From the NCBI RefSeq assembly GCF_024139115.2, contig NC_085140.1, positions 103,862,988 to 103,926,987 on the forward strand: a stretch of DNA of 64,000 nt, read 5' to 3'. Below the pieces are notes generated by a model. The model was not told the origin of the DNA, ran no database searches, and was given only the letters and a program-made list of their open reading frames with translations. This DNA comes from Armigeres subalbatus (taxonomy: Eukaryota > Arthropoda > Insecta > Diptera > Culicidae). Each line of letters opens with the position of its first letter. Positions within the stretch are counted from its first letter, which is position 1. The position numbers and the translations under genes were made by a program. Shown here piece by piece: positions 1 through 11,639 of this stretch.

Positions 1-1690
1 AAAAAACGAAAATAAATACATGACCATCAGTGACAGAAAGACAAGAGACAGAGTTCGTTTAATAGTTAATTGAGACCATTGCACTCACAAGATAGAGAAC
101 AACTAGTACCACTATTAATACATACACTAATAACTTGATTCACTTACGGAAAATGAGGATAATCATATGGATGCGTTCATCCACTATTATAGCTTGAATA
201 TTTACACCTGAATCTGAATAACTGAATTTTAGACCTCATTATTTTTTAATAAATAATAAAGGTTTGAATAGAAAAGGAAGGTAACTTGACCAAAAAAGCA
301 AATTGATGGAACAACTGGCACTTATTAGATCTACTGAAACTTTAACATATGACACATTGTGACTGATAGGATACAATTAACTCGGACGGACGCATTGACA
401 AACATCCGCCGATACTCAACCGTGTTGGGGTAAAACAAGGGAAGCTCTTTCAATGTGTCCATTTATTACATAGTACTTAAATTAATTCATTTTGAAACTA
501 CCTCACCAGAATGATATCATTACATCTTTTATTCGAAATTGTTACTTGGAATGGTAACAGTACCACCTGTTATCAACATAGACTACTATTAGGTATTGAA
601 TGTCGGCTCCAAGTAACTACAATTAAATTTACATGCTAACTAATTATTCAGGAAAACATCTATGTACATACAGCCCATTATTTGTTCGGTTTATAATTGA
701 TAGACTGTAGATAGAAAAGAATAATGTATCGGTATGATCACACAGCTGCAGTGACCTAGTGAGCAACATAGCTGGAGTCAGTTCAAGGCATTGTGTATCA
801 CATGGAGAGCCTGAGCGAGATACCAGTCTATTAAGACTACAACTGGTCAACTCGAAAAAAAAAAAAAAAGAAGGGTTTTCCGACAAATTGTTTGGGATAT
901 CCTGGTTTGATAGCAGTTATTAAGCCGGAGTTCGCTATTATGTCAAGCTCTTTGTGTGAAATGGTTAATGGCGGTCATTGGCTTGAAATGCGGCGCTGCT
1001 CACCAGAGTCGTAAACATCTGATGGCACATTACATCAAAATGTCTGGTCATCAGTAATAAAATCAGATTTGTTTGGAAGAAGATACCACATCTGGTAACC
1101 ACAGTGTCGTAAGTAGGAATTTTGTTGTAGGAGGGGGGGACTTCTGTATTGACTATGACTCAAAAACTAAGGGTTATGTTTCCCGCCTGACAAAGTAACA
1201 CGCGTCGTTCAAATACAATGATTCTAGAATCTTTTCATGAACGTAAAATGGTAAACAAAACCTGATTAATCCACCTAGCGGTGATGGCGCCTTTCTCGGC
1301 GCAAAGGTAATAAATGTAGCCTTTACGCTTACACCTGATGATGCTGGCAAAAGGCAAAACAGTTACACCTTCTCAATGCTATGATAGAAAATTACCGTAG
1401 ATTTACAGATGGCGCTGCTAAAAAGCTTCTAGAATTTCCCATGTTCGAATTTTGACTTTCGACAATTTCATAGTACCAGAAACTGAACGAACAGCATACT
1501 TACGCCTAAATGCGCAACACGAGCATCTTGTAAGTACGATGAAACTCTTAATGGAAGCCACGGATAAAATATTCATAGATGCAAAGGTATTTTTCATAAC
1601 ACATTATTGTTCTATGACTATGTCTCATCACTATTTTAATATTATCTATTTTTGCAATTTGCAATTATTATGAAATTCAATAAGGATCAC
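1..1690. other. AT-rich stretch without recognised gene
   Basis: I see no coding exon, RNA gene or complete mobile element here. An A-rich run of about 15 bases lies near 854-869. Open frames are short, begin at non-ATG codons or lack any family motif. Confidence 0.5.
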
Positions 1691-1980
1691 AGCGTTTTAA
1701 TCGTCGGATGCAACTTGTTGCAAGAAATCGGTTGAGAGTTTCCCTATGTAAAATTTGGCTAATGTTTTTATGGCATTGTGCACACACACACGCACACACA
1801 TACACACACACATACACACACACACGCACACATGGACAGACAGACATTTGTTCAGCTCATCGAGCTGATTCGAATGGTATATAACACTATGGGTCTCCGG
1901 GACTTCTATCAAAAGTTTGATTTTGGAGTGAAATGATAGCCTTTCGGTACAACTTAGTTGTACGAGAAAGGCAAAACACA
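1690..1980 (-). repeat. Dispersed repeat, 'GCCTTTCTCGTACAAC' family, copy 1
   Basis: On the minus strand this begins with GCCTTTCTCGTACAAC and contains a block around ATCAGCTCGATGAGCTGAAC, then a GACAGACA/CA-rich core, then a segment about cells ending in a 'cgattt...caacaagt' block. The same order recurs on the plus strand at 51425-51600 and 52449-52700 and on the minus strand at 54770-54970. No open frame is conserved between copies. It is a non-coding dispersed repeat whose middle is a variable microsatellite. Confidence 0.7.
1780..1832. repeat. (CA)n microsatellite
   Basis: About 50 bases of CA dinucleotides with scattered CG and TA interruptions, inside the dispersed repeat. The equivalent place in the 52.5 kb copy holds only a short GTCTGTCTGTCC / GTGTGTATGCGTG segment, so this core is length-variable. 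Confidence 0.95.
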
Positions 1981-2014
1981 AAGGATTGGTCTCTAATTTT
2001 CACCAATAATTAGA

Positions 2015-2083
2015 AAAGACTTGAGAGATGAGCCAGCCTAGGGCTGAAAATCTCTTTAATAAAGATTAAAAAAAAAAAAGAAA
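2015..2083 (+). mobile_element. 3' end of a polyadenylated retroposon
   Basis: A short segment with 'gagccagcctagggctgaaa' and an AATAAAG motif runs into a stretch of about 11 A residues. This is the usual 3' end of a LINE or SINE with a poly(A) tail. The 5' part is missing or too diverged to see. Confidence 0.5.
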
Positions 2084-2734
2084 AGACTCGTCCTTACTGA
2101 CATAAAAAAAATGGAAATTTCTTCAACATTTATTGCATCCCAGTACATACGAGAATTCCCTGGCATAGGCCTTGGACCTCCTTGAGAGCTGACTAGCTTT
2201 TTGTAATCGTTTATGCTGATTGTTGTCCATAAAATTGAATTGGATGAACGTTCAACAATTTTTCATTTTCAGTTCATCCAAGAATTCCCTAGAGTTTAGG
2301 CCTTAAGATCTGTACGCGTATCCAAACGGCTGTTATCTCTTTTTCAAAATTGATAATGACGTTTGTAAGCTATAAAACCAAATTGTATATGCCCTCAGAA
2401 ATAATGTTGTTCCTGAACTTCGAGAATTTCCTTTTGAGTACGTTATTATTGGCTGTTAGATATTCCCAAAATGGATCGCCTCTAATAGATAGTTCATGTT
2501 AAATTTGGACACTGAGTACAATGTCCAATTAATTTAGAAATATTATATCACTTCCGACAATAATGAAAAACACGCTGAAAGAATTGCATTAAGCGGAGAT
2601 TCAGCCGTCATGTTACGATCTTCCTCAGTGATTTGGTGGAAATTTTAAAATTCACATTGGATGATGGGTGTCCGAGATTTAATGGACAGGCTTTATAACC
2701 AATTTGATAATCAATAAACAAGAAGTCACATGCC

Positions 2735-2882
2735 ATTTGGATTCTAATGATCAGAAACAGCGGCCTAGCCAAAAGGATCAAATGCGTGGCTACAAAGCAT
2801 GACCATGCTGACAGGCTGGAATTATTTCGGTCTGGGCTAGAACTACCCTGCATGAAAATAATAAGAAGAAGAAGAAGAAAAG
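2735..2882 (+). mobile_element. Degenerate tRNA-derived SINE (family A)
   Basis: It shares 'gctacaaagca.gaccatgctga' with the better copies at 38397-38690 and 51081-51345 and ends in an (AAG)n tail near 2863-2880. The B-box is mutated and the middle is deleted. It is a dead retroposed copy with no coding capacity. Confidence 0.55.
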
Positions 2883-3329
2883 ATCATCAACGCATGTTCA
2901 TTTCCAAAAAGAGCAACAAATCTTCCGTATGCGGATTGACCTTAAGACCTGGCCTGAAAATATAATATGCATTCAATTTAAATCCAATTTGGTTCAATGA
3001 TCACTAAGAACATGTTTCTTTTTGAAAAGGAGCTACCATATATTTCTGTTATGCGTAAAGACTATGAGCCCATACTCCAGGGAATTCTGGGTTACCTTGG
3101 AATGGAACGCTTGTTGAAGGAAACCAATTTGATTCATGAATCGCTAGGAATATTAATATGTACATATATGGTCCGTTGAAGCATGTACCATCCGGAAAGG
3201 CCGGAAGATATTAGGTTTACGCGTGTAGGTCTGAAAGCCTACATCTATATAAAACTAAAACAATTAGCAATAACATATCCAATTTGAGTCTTTGGATGCT
3301 GTAATTAGGTATCACAGTCTTTAGGGGTT

Positions 3330-3605
3330 CTGCAGCCTTGCGAACAAAGGCGTAGGATTGCCAATCCGAGATGGCGATTCTCTGTTCCGGTCTAGAATGT
3401 TTTTAGGTTGGAAAACATTCTCCACACTGCATAGTGTATCCATTGTACTTGCTACACAAGATACATACCATGCAATGGCAGGGTCGCTGAAGGGGCCGGG
3501 GCCAAAAAGCTTTCAATTAATAACCGAGGAAATGCTAACAGAATACTAAGTTGAAAAGCAGGCTAGTTTGGTTGAATGAAGAGCCATAAAAGAAGACGAA
3601 CATGT
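3330..3605 (+). mobile_element. SINE-like retroposon (family B), copy 1
   Basis: It shares a long colinear stretch with 57460-57735: 'gccttgcga.caaaggcgtagg', a CGGTC.GGTCTAG box resembling a Pol III B-box, 'caagatat', 'aaagctttcaattaataac', 'gaggaaatgctaa' and an AGAAGACGAA-type tail. The tRNA-like head and purine-rich tail fit a SINE. I saw no clear target duplication. Confidence 0.65.
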
Positions 3606-3734
3606 ATCACATTTAAAGAATTGAACGATCAATTAAGTGATAAACAAGTAATATGAACAAAATTCTTTTTCGTCACATTCGTTTTTCGTCTTTCCAATAT
3701 GAAATAAAAAGATGTCGGAGTGTACATATTTCCT

Positions 3735-3945
3735 TAGCGGCGCAGCTGACATTTTTCGAATGTAAAAGAGTTTGAACGGAATTTTTCGTCTAACAAATTG
3801 AGGGAGTGGCGAACCTCAAAACCAATTTGGTCGCTAACGGCGCTGAAAATCGGCGGCGCGGTCAAAAATGTCAGCGGCGCGCTGGTCAAAATGGTGGCGG
3901 CGGCGCGCTTAAAAATCGTCGGCGGCCATGGCGCGCATAAACAAC
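3735..3945. repeat. GC-rich CGGCG repeat, copy 1
   Basis: A GC-rich island of repeated 'ggcggcgcg' and 'gtcaaaa.tg' blocks in AT-rich surroundings. Related islands lie at 14040-14165, 23575-23710 and 59850-59990. Open frames in it are low-complexity and not conserved, so I read it as non-coding. Confidence 0.7.
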
Positions 3946-4379
3946 TCTGAGCAAATAAGTCGCTAAAATGGTTGCAGCAACTTGTTTGTGACAAATCTGG
4001 TCACAGATGAATTGCAGTAATCTATGTGAAACATGTGCTAGGGTTTTCAAGGACCATCGCAGAAATCCATAACATATTATTTTATAATATGGCATATCTT
4101 GCTTCCTGACTGGATATCGAGCTCATAGAACATTGTCTCTTTGAAGGGTTCACTGTATATCCTGGGCTGAAGATTATTCACTTCAACACCTATCATTTTC
4201 ATTTCCTATAATTTACCCTTCTTTGAAACGCGAGCAGTTCTTGTTTATTTCAATGAATTTTGAACTGACCATTTCTTGAAAGCCTGATAGCAAAACTTTT
4301 ATTCACTTTTTCTGTAATTTACCCTTCTTTTATTGTATAAGGAATTGTTGCAAACGGTAATTAATTTGAAACTGTATAT

Positions 4380-4560
4380 AAATGATGCCAATGGCCTTTT
4401 ATGCCAAACGGCCTCAATTTGACACCGCATACAATGCCATGCCAATGGCTCTCAATTTGACACCGCATACATATTATGTCAAATGGCCATTATGCCAAAT
4501 GGCGTTATGCAAACGGCATTATGCCATATGGCATTATGCCAAACGGGGTACCGCCAGTTC
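4380..4560. repeat. ATGCCAAAYGGC minisatellite
   Basis: A degenerate tandem repeat of 'atgccaaacggc' and 'atgccaatggc' units, with 'caatttgacaccgcataca' occurring twice. The unit is partly self-complementary. The 68-codon frame through it is a product of the repeat. Confidence 0.8.
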
Positions 4561-4569
4561 CCTAAAGCA

Positions 4570-5045
4570 CCATATATTCGCTCGATGAGGTAAGACTAGG
4601 AAAATTCTACGGGGTATACCACATTCTGCAAGGACAGCCTGTCATCTGTAATTATACCATAAATCCAACATCCGAAGAAGTTATTTCCATAGATGATCAA
4701 CATCTTCTGATTAACACAGCACGGAATTTTACCATAACAACCAACTGTGGATTGTCAGAAAGCGAATCTATCAGGCTGATATCTTAACTAGCATAGTAGC
4801 GATGGGGTTTCAGCCGAGAAATTGTTCTTTCTTGCTGCAACATCTATTGTTCCCTCCGTTTCTCTCTTTGTCTGGTGCCCTAGTATACGCACGAGTCCAT
4901 TTTTTTGTTTGTTTTCAGTTGCCGGACTGACAAATCCATTTGAACTCCGTCTTCCTCCAGTAATGCCACGTACGTCATTGGGTACCTCTGTTTCCGGATT
5001 CATTTGCTGTCTCGGGTTTTCCGTTTAAGCGTATGTTGGGCTGGT
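4570..5045. other. Unassigned spacer
   Basis: Nothing recognisable lies between the minisatellite and the 3' tail of the LINE. Overlapping open frames on both strands at 4790-5030 show no family motif. Confidence 0.4.
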
Positions 5046-5339
5046 GACCGTCCATTATTATTATTATTATTTGACTAAGGCCGAAGTGGCCTGTGCGGTA
5101 TATAAGAGTCTCTCCATTCGGTCATGGTCATCACGTCGCCAACCACGCAGTCTACGGAGGGTCCGCAAGTCATCTTCCACCTGATCGTCCACCTTTTCCG
5201 CTGCGCACCTCGCCTTCGCCCGTGATCGTTGTCGAGAACCATTTCACCGGGTTACTGTCCGACATTCTGGCTACGTGCCCGGCCCATCGAGGTCGTTCGA
5301 TTTTCCGGTGAACGATGGATGGTTCTCCAACAGCTGATG

Positions 5340-6360
5340 CAATTCGTGGTTCATCTGCCTCCTCCACGTACCGTCGCCATCTGCACCCCACATAGATGGT
5401 ACGCAGCACTTCCTTCGAAAACCGCGCGCGTTGGTCCTCCACGAGCATCGTCCAGGTCTCGTCCGTAGAGGACTACCGGTCTAATAGCGTTTTGTAGAGT
5501 CAGTTTGGTACGGCGGCGAACTCTATTCGATCGAGCGTCTTGCGGAGTCCAAAGTACGTACGATTTCCAGCCACTAGTGTCTCCGAATTTCTTTGGTGTC
5601 ATTTCGGCAGTCACCAGTGAGCCCAAGTACAGAAATTCTTCTACCACCTCGATTTCGTCACACCGATGCAAACTCGCGGTGGTGGCTCACATTGTCTTCT
5701 CTTGAACTCTCTCCTATCATGTACTTCGTCTCGACGTGTTGATGACTAGTCCGATCCGCTTAGCTCCTCTTCAGTCTGATGTAGGCTTCCTCCATCTTCT
5801 CAAAGTTACGTGCCATAATATCTATGTCGTCCGCGAAACCAAATAGCTGGACGGACTTATGAGAAATTGTACCACTCGTGTTAAACTCTTTTCGTATTAC
5901 CCCTTCCAAAGCGATGTTGAAGCAAACACGAAAGACCATCACCTTGCCGTAACCCTCTGCGGGTTTCGAAGGACTCGAGAATGCCCTGAAACTCGAACTA
6001 CGCACATCACCGATCCATCGTCGCTTTGATCCGTTCAGTTTATCCGGAAAACTCGTGCATTAGCTGCCAGCTGGTCCGATCGATTGTATCATATGCGGCT
6101 TTGAAGTCGATGAATAGATGATGTGGCACGTTGTATTCGCGGCATTTCTGCAGTACTTGGCGAATGGCGAAACCTGTCCGTAGCGTTCGCCCATACGCCT
6201 GGTACTGCCCGAACTCCCTTGCAGTTGGTGCTAGTCGACGGCATAAAATTTGGGAGAGTACCTTGTAGGCGGCGTTCAGCAGCAATTGGATTGCGCGGTA
6301 GTTGCACAATCCAGCTTATCGCCCTTTTGTAGATGGGACGACATCTTCCATCCACTCCTG
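5340..6360 (-). pseudogene. Reverse transcriptase of LINE copy A (frameshifted)
   Basis: Successive minus-strand frames give the RT blocks in order: 'NYRAIQLLLNAAYKVLSQIL', 'FAIRQVLQKCREYNV', 'LFIDFKAAYDTIDR', the catalytic box 'FGFADDIDIMARNFEKMEEA', then 'LDDARGGPTRAVF' and 'RPRWAGHVARMSDSNPVKW'. These follow the palm-fingers-thumb order of non-LTR RTs, with ADD as the catalytic pair. Several frame changes separate the blocks, so no active enzyme is encoded. It would act in target-primed reverse transcription in the nucleus if intact. Confidence 0.85.
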
Positions 6361-7129
6361 CGGCAAACTTCCTCCTCCCAAATCTTGGTAATGACCCAGT
6401 GCAGCGCCTAGCCAGTGCCTCACCACTGGTTTAAATAGCTCCTGGTAGTTGGTCAACCCAGGGGCTTTGTTGTTCTTCAGCTAATCTCCTGGATTTCCTG
6501 GAGATCCGGAGCCGGGAATAATTGTCCTGCGCGCGTTCTCCCAGGTCCATCACCATACCGCCATCTTCTCTGCCACATCGCCATTCAGGTGTTCTTCGTA
6601 GTACTGCCGCCACCTTTGGATCAACTCCGTTCGTAAGAAGGTTCCTGTTTATGTCCCACATATCAGGCTGTGGCACGTCTTACGTGAACGGTTTAACTTC
6701 TCATAGAACTTTCGTGTTATTAGCGGCAGCAGTTGTCTCCTTCTTCACGGCTCCATCTTCCTGCTGGCGCTTTTTCCTCCGGAAAATCGAGTGTCTGTTC
6801 CGCGCTGTTTATATCGCGCCTCGTCTGCCCTCGTGCGGTGTGTGAGCTGCTCATGCTGCATTCTTCTTCCACTAACTGCTCACATTCGCCGTCACCAGTC
6901 GTTTCCTCTGATCCGGGAGCAACGTGCTAAGTGCAGCGGTTTGGTGCTACCAATGGCGGATCGAATATCTCCAGCCATCTTCAAGAGACGCTGCGCCTAG
7001 CTGCTCTTCCGTTGGGAGGCACTTCCAGCTGCTGCGCGTATTCTTGGGCCTATCTACGTCCTGTAGCCGCCAATGTTAAGCCGCGGCGTTCGACTTCGAC
7101 GCGTGTTGTACACCGTCGAGAGTTTTGAC

Positions 7130-7404
7130 GCAGGATACTGCAACGAGGTAGTGGTCGGATTCTAATATTCGCACTGGGTAAGTGCGGACTCTGTGATGTC
7201 GGAGAAGAATTTACCGTCGATTAGAACGTGACATGGTTTCCGTTTCTTGGTTAGGGGATTCCATGGCCTTGTGGATATTTTTGCGGGGAAAGAAGGTGCT
7301 TCGACTACCATTCGCTGGAGGCTGCATGGTGCATCGTTGGCCGTTGTCATTCGATACGGTGTGCAGACATCCGGTCCGATAAACCATCTCCGATGTCCGT
7401 CCAT
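7130..7404 (-). pseudogene. AP-endonuclease-like domain of LINE copy A (partial)
   Basis: The minus-strand frame contains 'WFIGPDVCTPYRMTTANDA', 'RKKR.PCHVLIDGKFFSDIT' and a following SDH-type region read in another frame. The same blocks occur in copy B at 25430-25660. In intact LINEs this domain nicks target DNA. Here it is truncated at its 5' end at about 7404 and frameshifted after 7162. Confidence 0.75.
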
Positions 7405-7419
7405 CTTACATTAGAAAAA

Positions 7420-8500
7420 AATTGTTTCCGCTATAAAAATGTTCCCCCTCCGATTCCATAAATGGATGACGGGATTTCTTCTTCACGCTATGCATACGCC
7501 ACGTACAACTGTGTACGCGTCAGCTAAAGCTCAGCTGGAAAAATTTTCCCGCACCACATTCTTCGCTTTACCATACTTCCCAGCGTAGCAGTACCGTGAT
7601 CAGTAACTTCGGGTGGTAGTCGTGTTCTATTGGATGTATGCACCCGCAAGGAACATGCATATAGCAGCTTCTTTTCCATTTGCATAATGGAAAAATGCGT
7701 TACAGGAAGTCACGCATACAGCATTGCTTCTTCCGATTTGAACTGAATGAAAACGGACTTCTCCTGTGCTATTCCTGCAAATCACATCACTTGACTTCGA
7801 TCCATGTCCATCATCTTCACGAAATGCATTGCCTGGCATTTGGTTTCACCAAAGCGGGAAACTGACCAATTTGTTTTGTATTTCACACAACGCACCGTTA
7901 ATGCCAGACGCTACTGCGTGTTAGCAAAGCATTAAAAAACAGTTGCTCTGTCGAGTGCTGAAATCAAACTGACTTCATCACATGTTGCATATGCTAAACT
8001 GAGTTTCATAGACATAGAAATTCTGAAGTAGAATTTATTACAAACGAAAAGGTCAAATCAAATTTTACATCCCAAAAGGGACATATCTTACACGAGGCCA
8101 GAATTTACAAGGAAAGTTTTAATTTATTCTTCCCCTGAAATAGCTACCGGGAAGGATTTGCATTTAAACCACGCTCAGTTGAAAGGTATTCAAATCTCTG
8201 AACTGCAAAAGTAAATATTGTGAGTATAAATGTTGACATAATAAAAACCATCGAACGCCTGAAAACACGAATATGATTGAAAGATCAGTAGCTGCACGTA
8301 CCAATTAACCTACAAAAACCTACCTATTGTTGCTAATATCATTTCGTTTAATATCTGAAGCGTAGTTCAGGAGCTGAAGAACACCATTTCCATTTTTCCA
8401 GTGTCCAACTGTATTGACATATTGTTCTTTTATACTACTAGTAGGAGTTTAATGAAACGAGCAGGCGGAGAAGAGGCAGGAGAAAGCGAGAATCATTTTG
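7420..8500. other. Spacer without recognised gene
   Basis: Mixed composition. A TATAAAA-like string occurs at about 7432 but no exon I trust lies downstream. Short open frames on both strands at 7627-7865 overlap and show no motif. Confidence 0.4.
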
Positions 8501-8553
8501 GACCACGCACCAAGGTGATACACAAAACTATCATCGGCACGAGGTCCCTCGCT

Positions 8554-9035
8554 TTACATCGTCGTTCCATGGATCGCAACAACATGCCGTAATTGTTTCC
8601 TTCAGTGCCCGGTTTTGGCCTTATGCGGGTACGTTGCCCGTGGCGACCAGTTCGATGTCCTCTCGTTGAGACCGGTGTCGTCCACTCTCTTCGTCCCTCG
8701 GCGTGATCGGGGGCGACGGAGGTGTAGCGCCGGACGATCTCCAGCGTGCAGCCTGGGCCTTTGAACTTCTCGGCGCGAAGCCACTCTGGGCTCATGCGAC
8801 AGATCTTTCGATCTTGGCCTCGCCGAAAATGATGTAGGTGTTACTGTAAATTTTTTGCACACGTCCGGTTGTTATCGAACAGAATGCGTTTTGGACTTGC
8901 GGATCGTTACTCGGCTGACGCCCTGCACCGGTTTGTGCCGAGCTTTGACATGATTTACGGGTCTTTCGCACCTCGCTTGTTCTGGAGACCAGATCGGCAG
9001 GCCACCGACGACAGCTGGGTTTGCGTACCGTAGAA
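8554..9035 (-). pseudogene. Nacalpha: Nascent polypeptide-associated complex subunit alpha, broken copy
   Basis: Minus-strand translation gives the NAC-domain core 'KPVQGVSRVTIRKSK' near 8880-8940. A second frame gives 'NTYIIFGEAKIE' (8815-8850), a third gives 'EKFKGPG', and then the C-terminal UBA-type region 'EDIELVAT' and 'ALKET'. The stop TAA is at 8556-8554. Order and spacing follow alpha-NAC, which with beta-NAC binds nascent chains at the ribosome exit tunnel. At least four frameshifts and internal stops separate the parts, and the acidic N-terminus is not recognisable. No introns are evident across the matched part, so a processed pseudogene is likely. I see no clear poly(A) tail or target duplication. 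It is GC-rich against AT-rich flanks. Confidence 0.85.
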
Positions 9036-9614
9036 GGAAAAAAGAAATATTTCCGGCGTATTTTAATTCGCCGGGTCGGGGTTCAGCCAAGCACCAAGCG
9101 CCAATGAAAACTCTGATTTTTCTGCTCAAACTTTGTTTACTGATTTAATTTTATCGCAAATCGTATTGAATATCTCGACCCCATAACTGAGGATATCCTA
9201 CTGCAATGTATGCTTAATTGATATGAAACAATTTCTGCTTTCGACTCTTTTGAACGAACAAAATATTACAAGTTAGTTGCAAAAAGTCGCTGAAAATATT
9301 GAACTCCCGACCATTTGATGTGGTTACTGGATTCATTTTTGCATTGATTTAGTATTTTCTAAATTTTTCACTTTCCTAAATGTTTAATTTATATAATTTA
9401 TCATAATATGATATATTATGATTTACTGATTTATTCAGTATTTTTGAAACTTCCCGCAAGCTGCGCGATTTTGGTGGTAAATTGAAGTTACTCTGAATAA
9501 AATGACGAACGAAAAAAGTGTAAAACAGAATCGGTAAGGACCATTTAGACAACTAGATGGATATTCTCGATTCTCAATTCATTTCTAAAAGTAGCGAATG
9601 TTAACTACCACTTT

Positions 9615-9967
9615 GGTCTGTTCCAAATATTACGTAACGCAATAGGGTGGGGGTTGTTGATTTGTGTTACGATTTGTTACGGTGGGGGTTAGAATATTGT
9701 TACGCGTAACAAATCGTTCGTATAGTTGAAAAAATATTTTGAAAAATTAAAAAAAATATTCATTATCTTGAAGTAGCACGAAGATATAATAGATAATATT
9801 TATTGCACTGTCCTTAAATTCTACTGAAATTAAGATCTTTTTCAAAAATAGCATTGTTACGCGTTACGCATAGGGGGTGGGGGTGGTCTTGAAAATTGTT
9901 ACGCAGATTGTTACAAGGTAGGTTCTAAAACAACGTTTTTTCGCGTTATGTAATATTTGAACAGGCC
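9615..9967. mobile_element. MITE with TIR GGYCTGTTC.AAATATTACRTAACGC
   Basis: The left end at 9615 reads ggtctgttccaaatattacg and the right end at 9967, reverse complemented, reads ggcctgttcaaatattacat. The arms carry GTTACG palindromes and G-rich 'gggtgggggt' blocks. A related shorter element is at 61433-61593. There is no coding capacity and the target duplication is unclear. Confidence 0.75.
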
Positions 9968-10500
9968 CTGCCAATGACAAGGACATTGTCCTCTCCTGTA
10001 AATGTTGGGACAAACTCAACTCGCTACAAGTGTTTGTCCCAAACTGCAACAGCAACATAATAGGACAATGATCGCCTGTCGCGCATTTAGGAAATTAGTC
10101 GGTTTTCGATGATGTTTTCGGTGGAAAATGTTTCTATTTTTAAAAGGGGACAAATTGGCCATATCGAGAGCAAGCTGCTGAAGAAGAATGGGTTATTTCG
10201 ACATTTGCTATAAAATCATCGAGAAGCTGATGACCTTTGCACCTGCTGAGATTGGCTGAAACTATTTTTGCATTCATCGCCATAAATGCGAGCAATGCAT
10301 CGCATATGACGTAAATAAGCGATGGCATACAAGCACAGAGATAACAAAACGCACCTGGAAACCGGTCAAACGATTGTTAATGATTAGTGTTTTTCTGTTC
10401 ACTACCGGACTAACGCGATTCAAACACAACACACCCAAAAAGTCGCGCGCTGCTCACCGGTGGTCACGAGAACTCAACACCCCACAACGTTTATGCTCAC

Positions 10501-10695
10501 CTGCATCCTCCAGCTCTGGATTGTGTTTCGATTCGGTATCACTTGGGGCATCCTCCAGCTTGGCTCTGTGTTGTCGGCGGAGGTGCTTGGGGTCGGTGAA
10601 GTGGCCGCGGCCGCAGCAGTGCTTTCCGTAATTTCGGTTACCTCTGGTATACTTGCAATCGTTTCCTTGCTGATTTGGTCTTTACGATTAAATTC
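10501..10695 (-). CDS. Candidate internal coding exon of an unidentified gene
   Basis: On the minus strand a pyrimidine-rich acceptor (ccgttcacag) precedes 10695, and a donor (CAG|gtgagc) follows 10501. The 195 bases between are open in phase 0, exactly 65 codons, starting with EFNRKDQISKETI and ending in QSWRMQ. The middle is rich in Ala, Thr, Ser and Pro, like an extracellular or disordered linker. 'SWRM' occurs twice, eleven residues apart. Base composition is clearly more GC-rich than the flanks. I do not recognise the family. An upstream open frame reaches 11094 before a GTAAGT donor, but it has no ATG, so the 5' structure is open. A possible next exon after a ttccag acceptor near 10360 is weaker. 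Confidence 0.4.
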
Positions 10696-11639
10696 CTGTG
10701 AACGGACGAGAACAGCGCGTGCTCATTAGTGGACGATGCCCGGATCTCTGGCTATAATTTTATCCGGAAGCGTCGGAGTAAATACTGTTGAACGATGGAG
10801 TGCTGGAACCGAAGGTTAACATTAACCGAAAACCGCAATCACTTCCCAATATTCCCATCACCACAATCTTCTATCGCATCAGAACCACTTTTCGGTAACC
10901 TCACTGATCTATTTTTATAACATTTTGCCGCAGATTTCATCCATTCTTTCTCGAGGCAAAATGTTCTTCCTCCGACGAAATTATGCTGATTACACAAATC
11001 ACATATCACTCGACTACAGCTTCTCAAGCCCTTCCGCACGAACGCCCACGCCAGCAGTTTTCCTCCGGTAAACACGATTTTCAACGAACTTACACCACTT
11101 TCACAAAGCAGTAGAATAAAATGCGGTATGAACGATAGCACAAGATGCCGGAAATGTAGAACGAGCAACACTGATTGTCTAAGGAGCAGAATTTCACAGT
11201 TTGGAAAAGGCAGAGGGTTTGTTGACAGTTCTAGCCGTCATCGGTGACAGCTGAAAGAGGAAACGAGAAGTGCCACCGTGCCGATGGTGGCGATGAAATA
11301 GGGCTCACCGCACCCCTGTGAGTGTACTGAAAAATGATTGAACCATTTTTTTTCAGCGGAAAATTCGGTTGAGCTGAAAGGTCGCGTAAAACCTCAGAAA
11401 AACATAAACAATCATCAAACTCACTTTTCAACGTTTCTAAACATTGTCGTTTCGTCGCTGTGCGCAAGTGAAAAGTTTCCGGAAAATGAGTTTAACTTCC
11501 GGCTGAATACCCATCGTGGATTTCAGAAGTCGTGTGCTCTGTATGGCATCATCGCTGGACTATGCGCTCAAAATATTGATTAATCTTATCCACAAATGTA
11601 AGCATCTAATTTACGCTTGATCATATATATGTTATCACG

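Larger units (their letters stand above)
5054..7410 (-). mobile_element. Non-LTR (LINE) retrotransposon copy A, 5'-truncated, RTE-like
   Basis: Read on the minus strand it runs from the middle of an apurinic-type endonuclease (7404) through a reverse transcriptase to a 3' end at an (AAT)n-type tail (plus-strand TTA repeats at 5054-5072). It matches copy B (24640-28085) throughout, and copy B supplies the missing 5' part. There is no RNase H region after the RT, which suits an RTE-type layout, but the clade is inferred from memory of similar mosquito elements. All frames are broken by indels. The uninterrupted site near 6915-6960 corresponds to the place where copy B carries an extra insertion. 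Confidence 0.85.

Noticed and set aside
11094..11171. Signal-peptide exon joined to the 10501-10695 exon
   Set aside because: The frame is hydrophobic and ends at a GTAAGT donor in the right phase, but it begins with GTG and has no in-frame ATG back to a TGA. The start is not supported.
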